Origin: CAYTLQ01 sp964438715
GTDB lineage: Bacteria; Bacteroidota; Ignavibacteria; Ignavibacteriales; Ignavibacteriaceae
DNA: 10,564 nucleotides
Direction: 5' to 3'
NCBI GenBank assembly: GCA_964438715.1
Contig: CAYTLQ010000059.1
Location: 1 to 10,564, forward strand
Numbering within the stretch: the stretch's first letter is position 1; each line of letters starts with the position of its first letter. The translations under genes were made by a program, and so were the position numbers. The notes below the pieces were generated by a model that made no database searches, was not told the origin of the DNA, and was given only the letters and a program-made list of their open reading frames with translations. This document shows positions 7,855 to 10,564 of the stretch, piece after piece.

Positions 7855-8940
7855 ATGAAAAAATTTTTGATCATTCTTTTTTTCCTTTTCGTAAACAGTA
7901 CTACTCCTCAGTCAGTCCGCGGCGTATGGCTTACCAATGTTGATAGTGATGTATTGACTTCCAGAGAAAAAATTGAAGAAGCAGTTACCTTCCTGAGTGA
8001 TTTAGGCTTTAATACCATTGCAGTTGTTACATGGAATAAAGCGCTTACTTTGTATCGTAGTGAAGTAATGAAGAAAATGTTCGGCATTGAAATAGATCCA
8101 TTGTATGGCGATCGTGATCCATTACAGGAACTCATAGAAATTGCTCATTCAAAAAATATGAAAGTAATTGCCTGGTTTGAATTCGGATTCTCATCGTCCT
8201 ACAATGCTGATGGCGGTCCGATACTGCAGGCTTTTCCGCATTGGAAGTCACAGGATAATACCGGAAAATTGGTAAAGAAAAATGGATTCGAATGGATGAA
8301 CGGCTTTCATCCGGATGTACAGGATTTTATGTTGTCGTTGATTGCAGAAGTTGTACAAAACTATGAGGTTGATGGTATTCAAGGCGACGACCGACTGCCG
8401 GCAATGCCTGTTGAAGCAGGTTATGATGAATACACAAAAGAGCTTTTCAAAAAGCAACATAACGGAATGGAACCACCCACTGACTTCAGAGACTCCGCCT
8501 GGGTGCAATGGCGCGCCGACCGTATGACGGATTTTATGGAGCGAATTTATACAACTGTTAAAGGCATTAAAAAAGATATGCTTATTTCTATGGCTCCAAG
8601 TATTTTCCCCTGGGCGAGAGATGAGTATTTACAGGACTGGCCAACATGGATGGCAAAAGGGTATGTGGAGCAGATTGTCCCGCAATTGTATCGATATAAA
8701 TTTGATGACTATAAAAAACTACTTGATGAAATAATTTCTTCACAAATACCAAATGAGGAAATACAGAAATTTATTCCCGGTATTTTGCTCAAAGTTGGTT
8801 CGTATTATGCTGATGAACAAATGATACGGGAGATTATTGCGTTGAACAGAAAGTACGGAATAACGAGTGAGTATTATTTTTTTTATGAGGGCTTAAAAAA
8901 ATACCCTGATGTTTTCAGGGAATTATATAAAGAGAATTAA
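7855..8940 (+). CDS. Exported glycoside-hydrolase-like protein (GHL10/DUF187, YngK-type)
   Basis: A predicted periplasmic or secreted TIM-barrel protein of 361 residues that may cleave a polysaccharide or peptidoglycan-linked glycan; the substrate is unknown. ATG 7855 gives a clean signal peptide (MKKFLIILFFLFVNSTTPQS); a GTG at 7846 would add three residues. The mature protein opens with the family signature VRGVWLTNVDSDVL. It then shows barrel-strand motifs: FNTIAVVTW, MKVIAWFEFGF, a fourth-strand VDGIQGDDR at 172-180 whose Asp178/Asp179 are candidate catalytic or substrate residues, LISMAPSIFPW, and VEQIVPQLYRY. It lacks a lipobox Cys. It is shorter than many GHL10 proteins (often 400-500 residues), with no extra C-terminal domain. 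A 110-base gap separates it from the operon, so it may have its own promoter, though none is convincing. Its stop codon shares four bases with the stop of the opposing response regulator. Confidence 0.85.
   Translation: MKKFLIILFFLFVNSTTPQSVRGVWLTNVDSDVLTSREKIEEAVTFLSDLGFNTIAVVTWNKALTLYRSEVMKKMFGIEIDPLYGDRDPLQELIEIAHSKNMKVIAWFEFGFSSSYNADGGPILQAFPHWKSQDNTGKLVKKNGFEWMNGFHPDVQDFMLSLIAEVVQNYEVDGIQGDDRLPAMPVEAGYDEYTKELFKKQHNGMEPPTDFRDSAWVQWRADRMTDFMERIYTTVKGIKKDMLISMAPSIFPWARDEYLQDWPTWMAKGYVEQIVPQLYRYKFDDYKKLLDEIISSQIPNEEIQKFIPGILLKVGSYYADEQMIREIIALNRKYGITSEYYFFYEGLKKYPDVFRELYKEN
8894..8920 (-). terminator. Rho-independent terminator of the response regulator, inside the hydrolase gene
   Basis: Read on the minus strand, CCCTGA, loop AAACA and TCAGGG form a perfect 6-bp stem (8904-8920), followed by TA and then seven T residues (8895-8901). 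This is a standard intrinsic terminator shape. It begins 16 bases beyond the regulator's stop at 8937. It lies within the last codons of the plus-strand hydrolase gene. On the plus strand the hairpin has no T-tract, so it should act in one direction only. Confidence 0.7.
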
Positions 8941-9752
8941 AGAAGTTCGTTTTCCGAACCGGATGGCGAAACGGCGCTTTCTTCCTGAATAAGATCAAGC
9001 ATTGCAAGAACTTCAAGAACATAGATTTCTATTTCCCTCCATTGTTCTTCATTCATCTGTGGCTGGATTTTTCTTTCAATAAAATCTCCCAAAAGTGTTA
9101 AACGGGGATAACCAATAGTTGAGCCGGCTCCTTTAAGTTCATGCATCAGATTTTTTAACATTACTTCGTTTTTTACCTCCAACGCCGAGAGAATATCTAT
9201 CTTCCTTTTTGGTATTCCTTTAACAAAAAACCGCAATAGTTCACGACGCATCTGGTTATCGTTTATGGGTCTTCGGAGCAGAGCTATAGGCTCTTCCTTC
9301 TTTTGTTGTTCCCCTATCAGTTTTTTTAATTTAATACGCGAAAGAATATTATCTCCGGTTACCTCCTCGACGGCGTTAAAAATATCTTTACGGGTAAGCG
9401 GTTTGTGAAGAACTTTTTTTACTCCAAGTTCATGGCACTGATTAATAAGATATGTGTCTTTACTTCCGGTTATAACTATTATGGGAATATATTTGGTCTC
9501 TTCAAACATCCTGATGACTTTAATAAGATCGATGCCGTTGATTGTAGGCAGAAGAAGGTCCAAAAAAATCAGGTCGGGTTTTGCTTCAACAATAGTTTGT
9601 ATGCCGGTAACACCATCAACAGAAACAAGCACCTCGCAATCATAGTCTTGAAGAAATTTTTTAATAGCTTCCCGCAGAAAATCAGAATCATCAACGACCA
9701 AAATTTTCAAGTTGTTGTTCAATTCATCGGAGTGTTTCGGGGTTTCTTTCAT
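8937..9752 (-). CDS. Response regulator with receiver and C-terminal HPt domain
   Basis: A cytoplasmic two-component phosphorelay protein of 271 residues. Residues 15-130 are a CheY-like receiver: acidic pocket D21/D22 (ILVVDDSD), phosphoacceptor D65 (IFLDLLLP), switch T95 (VITGS) and K117 (LHKPLT). A charged linker (about 135-160) leads to a histidine phosphotransfer domain at roughly 165-260, with H204 in MHELKGAGSTIG, matching the HPt pattern HxLKG. No DNA-binding, enzymatic or kinase domain is present, so the protein probably passes phosphate between D65 and H204 or to partners encoded elsewhere. It may be a detached piece of a hybrid-kinase pathway. The neighbours are not signalling genes, so no target is suggested by context. 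Transcription likely starts from the TATATTTG promoter at 9779-9809 and ends at the hairpin at 8904-8920. Confidence 0.9.
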   Translation of the reverse strand: MKETPKHSDELNNNLKILVVDDSDFLREAIKKFLQDYDCEVLVSVDGVTGIQTIVEAKPDLIFLDLLLPTINGIDLIKVIRMFEETKYIPIIVITGSKDTYLINQCHELGVKKVLHKPLTRKDIFNAVEEVTGDNILSRIKLKKLIGEQQKKEEPIALLRRPINDNQMRRELLRFFVKGIPKRKIDILSALEVKNEVMLKNLMHELKGAGSTIGYPRLTLLGDFIERKIQPQMNEEQWREIEIYVLEVLAMLDLIQEESAVSPSGSENELL

Positions 9753-9778
9753 TTATTTACGATTCATCTTCATTCGTG

Positions 9779-9809
9779 CAAATATAGTGTAGTTTTAGCA
9801 GAGTTAAAA
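9779..9809 (-). promoter_or_regulatory. Bacteroidota-type promoter of the response regulator
   Basis: On the minus strand TATATTTG (9786-9779) fits the Bacteroidota -7 consensus TAnnTTTG exactly and is followed by CAC. Nineteen bases upstream lies TTTT (9809-9806), close to the -33 TTTG. Transcription would begin about 20 bases before the ATG at 9752. The spacing and the position just before the gene support the call. The -33 box is imperfect. Confidence 0.5.
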
Positions 9810-9904
9810 ATATAAAGGAAAATTGCAGGAATATCATGTCCTATATTTCATCAATAGTGGGTGTACGACAATATGGTTGAAGTTTAACTCATCTAATCGC
9901 AATT

Positions 9905-9952
9905 CGAAGATCCTCTGGATCGAAGATCCTCCGGATTGTAAATCCTCCGGAT
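9905..9952. repeat. Three tandem 16-base units, mini-hairpin array
   Basis: Three head-to-tail units occur: CGAAGATCCTCTGGAT, CGAAGATCCTCCGGAT and TGTAAATCCTCCGGAT. Each holds a short inverted repeat ATCC-NNN-GGAT; the first extends to GATCC/GGATC. A further single unit (TGTAAATCCTCTGGAT) lies at 10162-10177, and a diverged trio lies at 10512-10559. Confidence 0.85.
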
Positions 9953-10025
9953 AATATTATCAAAACACAAACAAAATTAACTCCAGCGTGGTGACATTAT
10001 AATTTCTTTTCACTGCGTCAGGGTA

Positions 10026-10061
10026 TCCGTTGGCTAATCCGTTAGCTAACGGACTAACGGA
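10026..10061. repeat. Nested palindrome in copy A
   Basis: The perfect 16-base palindrome TCCGTTAGCTAACGGA (10038-10053) is flanked by an outer arm pair, TCCGTTGG (10026-10033) and CTAACGGA (10054-10061), with CTAA bulged on the left side. In single-stranded form this could fold into a stem of about 14 pairs. It could be a protein-binding site or a REP-like element; no terminator T-tract follows. Confidence 0.75.
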
Positions 10062-10079
10062 CAATGCCAGAATTATATC

Positions 10080-10092
10080 ACCCTTTCAGGGT
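10080..10092. repeat. ACCCTTTCAGGGT hairpin, first in copy A
   Basis: A 5-bp stem ACCCT/AGGGT with loop TTC. The same 13-mer recurs at 10132-10144 in this copy. The equivalent position in copy B (from 10390) is degenerate (GCAGTTCAGGGG), so this hairpin has been lost there. Confidence 0.7.
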
Positions 10093-10131
10093 TTTCAGGA
10101 TAAGAAGGATAGCTGTTGCTATAAAACTATC

Positions 10132-10144
10132 ACCCTTTCAGGGT
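10132..10144. repeat. ACCCTTTCAGGGT hairpin, second in copy A
   Basis: Identical to the hairpin at 10080-10092 and preceded by ACTATC, as is the copy-B counterpart at 10442-10453. It ends copy A's conserved core just before TTAGGTGTA. Confidence 0.7.
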
Positions 10145-10161
10145 TAGGTGTAAGATAAAAT

Positions 10162-10177
10162 TGTAAATCCTCTGGAT
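10162..10177. repeat. Single 16-base mini-hairpin unit
   Basis: TGTAAATCCTCTGGAT differs from the third unit of the array at 9905-9952 by one base. It sits just right of the copy A core and shows that the 16-base unit is interspersed as well as tandem. Confidence 0.7.
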
Positions 10178-10236
10178 TGTTAAATCCGTTCCATAAGTGA
10201 GACATATTCGTTTTTTCACCAGTTCGTTAATCCAGC

Positions 10237-10254
10237 CAACCCCGAAGGTGGTTG
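10237..10254. repeat. Imperfect hairpin between the two block copies
   Basis: CAACCCCGAAGGTGGTTG has arms CAACC and GGTTG around CCGAAGGT. It is similar in style to the CCC/GGG hairpins of the flanking copies (for example CCCCGACAGGG at 10291-10301). It is followed by an AT-only run, TATTATTATAA. Confidence 0.5.
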
Positions 10255-10335
10255 TATTATTATAACATATAATAACACAAATAAAATAAACCCCGACAGG
10301 GTGACATTATAATTTTTCTTCACTGCGTCAGGGGA

Positions 10336-10371
10336 TCTGTTGGTTAATCCGTTAGCTAACGGACTAACGGA
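10336..10371. repeat. Nested palindrome in copy B
   Basis: The inner palindrome TCCGTTAGCTAACGGA (10348-10363) and the right outer arm CTAACGGA (10364-10371) are identical to copy A. The left outer arm is TCTGTTGG instead of TCCGTTGG. That change turns a C-G pair into a U-G pair in RNA, so the fold would survive. Confidence 0.7.
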
Positions 10372-10441
10372 CAATTCCGCCAGTATATCAGCAGTTCAGG
10401 GGTTTCAGGATAAGAAGGATTGCGGTTGCTATATAACTATC

Positions 10442-10453
10442 ACCCTTTCAGGG
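10442..10453. repeat. ACCCTTTCAGGG hairpin in copy B
   Basis: Counterpart of the hairpin at 10132-10144. The final T is C here, leaving a 4-bp CCCT/AGGG stem. Confidence 0.65.
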
Positions 10454-10511
10454 CTAGGTGTATGATAAAATCTTTAACTCCTCCGGTTTGGAAATCGGTT
10501 CCCTAACGGAG

Positions 10512-10559
10512 GGAACTTCCTCTGGTTTGAAGATCCTTCGGATTTCAAATCCTCTCGAT
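10512..10559. repeat. Diverged trio of 16-base mini-hairpin units
   Basis: GGAACTTCCTCTGGTT, TGAAGATCCTTCGGAT and TTCAAATCCTCTCGAT follow one another with the same 16-base period as 9905-9952, but with more substitutions. The window ends five bases later, so the array may be longer. Confidence 0.6.
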
Positions 10560-10564
10560 TTTTT

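Larger units (their letters stand above)
9961..10160. repeat. 310-base-period direct repeat, copy A
   Basis: This aligns without gaps to 10271-10470 at a constant offset of 310. My hand count is 172 identical of 200 (86%). Perfectly kept parts include GTGACATTAT, CACTGCGTCA, the palindrome GTTAGCTAACGGACTAACGG, TAAGAAGGAT and CACCCTTTCA. Similarity fades to the left of about 9951. To the right the 16-base unit at 10162 is matched by a diverged one at 10473, with a one-base shift. Confidence 0.9.
10271..10470. repeat. 310-base-period direct repeat, copy B
   Basis: Ungapped partner of 9961-10160, about 86% identical by hand count. The left end here carries ACCCCGACAGGGTGACATT, a hairpin that is worn down in copy A (CTCCAGCGTGGTGACATT). 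Conversely, copy A keeps the first CACCCTTTCAGGGT that is lost here. Each copy therefore preserves different hairpins, as expected for two independently decaying copies. Confidence 0.9.
9753..10564. other. Gene-free repeat field, overview
   Basis: No open frame in this 810-base stretch looks like a protein. The first 150 bases hold the regulator's promoter and otherwise featureless AT-rich DNA. From 9905 to the window end nearly everything is repeat: 16-base tandem mini-hairpins, a 200-base block present twice 310 bases apart, long palindromes, and several CCC/GGG hairpins. No transposase, integrase or att-like site is seen. The field runs to the right edge, so it may continue beyond the window. 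Confidence 0.8.

Noticed and set aside
9405..9815. Plus-strand 136-residue open frame opposite the response regulator
   Set aside because: Antisense to a clear receiver domain with all catalytic residues; the frame is a by-product.
9905..10559. CRISPR array
   Set aside because: The 16-base units are directly adjacent with no spacers, and the 310-base repeat has no regular unique spacers; no cas genes are present.
9753..10564. tRNA or other known structured RNA gene
   Set aside because: No cloverleaf, T-loop GTTCRA pattern or CCA end; the palindromes are repeat-family hairpins.

Overview
The window is AT-rich bacterial DNA. Its content points to the Bacteroidota/Ignavibacteria/Chlorobi side of the tree. 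The evidence is a TonB-dependent receptor with a carboxypeptidase-regulatory-like N-terminus, a secreted protein with a type IX secretion (T9SS) type-A-like C-terminal domain, a PorV/PorQ-family barrel, and a TATATTTG promoter element of the Bacteroidota type ahead of the response regulator. Ignavibacteria is my best guess for the class; this is inference from gene style, not a database result.

Positions 102-7744 form one tightly packed plus-strand block that reads as a single operon, with gaps of 8, 18, 7 and about 2 bases. It holds five genes: a TonB-dependent receptor (102-3146, cut by an in-frame TGA at 2808-2810), a large exported fibronectin-III/T9SS-sorted protein (3155-5287), a PorV/PorQ-like outer-membrane protein (5306-6256), and two small exported predicted outer-membrane barrels (6264-7016 and 7019-7744). 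Every product has a signal peptide and is predicted to reach the outer membrane or cell surface. The likely theme is an outer-membrane uptake or surface-display module in which the PorV-like protein handles the T9SS-type protein beside it.

After a 110-base gap comes an exported glycoside-hydrolase-like (GHL10/YngK-type) protein at 7855-8940. It converges on a minus-strand response regulator with receiver and HPt domains (8937-9752). The two genes share a 4-base TTAA at their stop codons. The regulator's probable intrinsic terminator lies inside the end of the hydrolase coding sequence.

The last 810 bases (9753-10564) hold no convincing gene. They contain a repeat field: a 200-base block present twice at an exact 310-base offset (about 86% identical, counted by hand, no gaps in the core), strong palindromes, CACCCTTTCAGGG hairpins, and short 16-base tandem arrays of ATCCtcYGGAT mini-hairpins. 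No tRNA, rRNA, transposase or CRISPR array was seen.

The most striking observation is the single TGA that separates the TonB receptor from its last roughly 110 codons. The frame is kept on both sides, and the codon sits where the family motif S-G-x-P-[FY]-T would call for glycine. TGA is an ordinary stop in the next genes, so this looks like a one-base lesion (GGA to TGA), a sequencing error, or, less likely, a recoded site.
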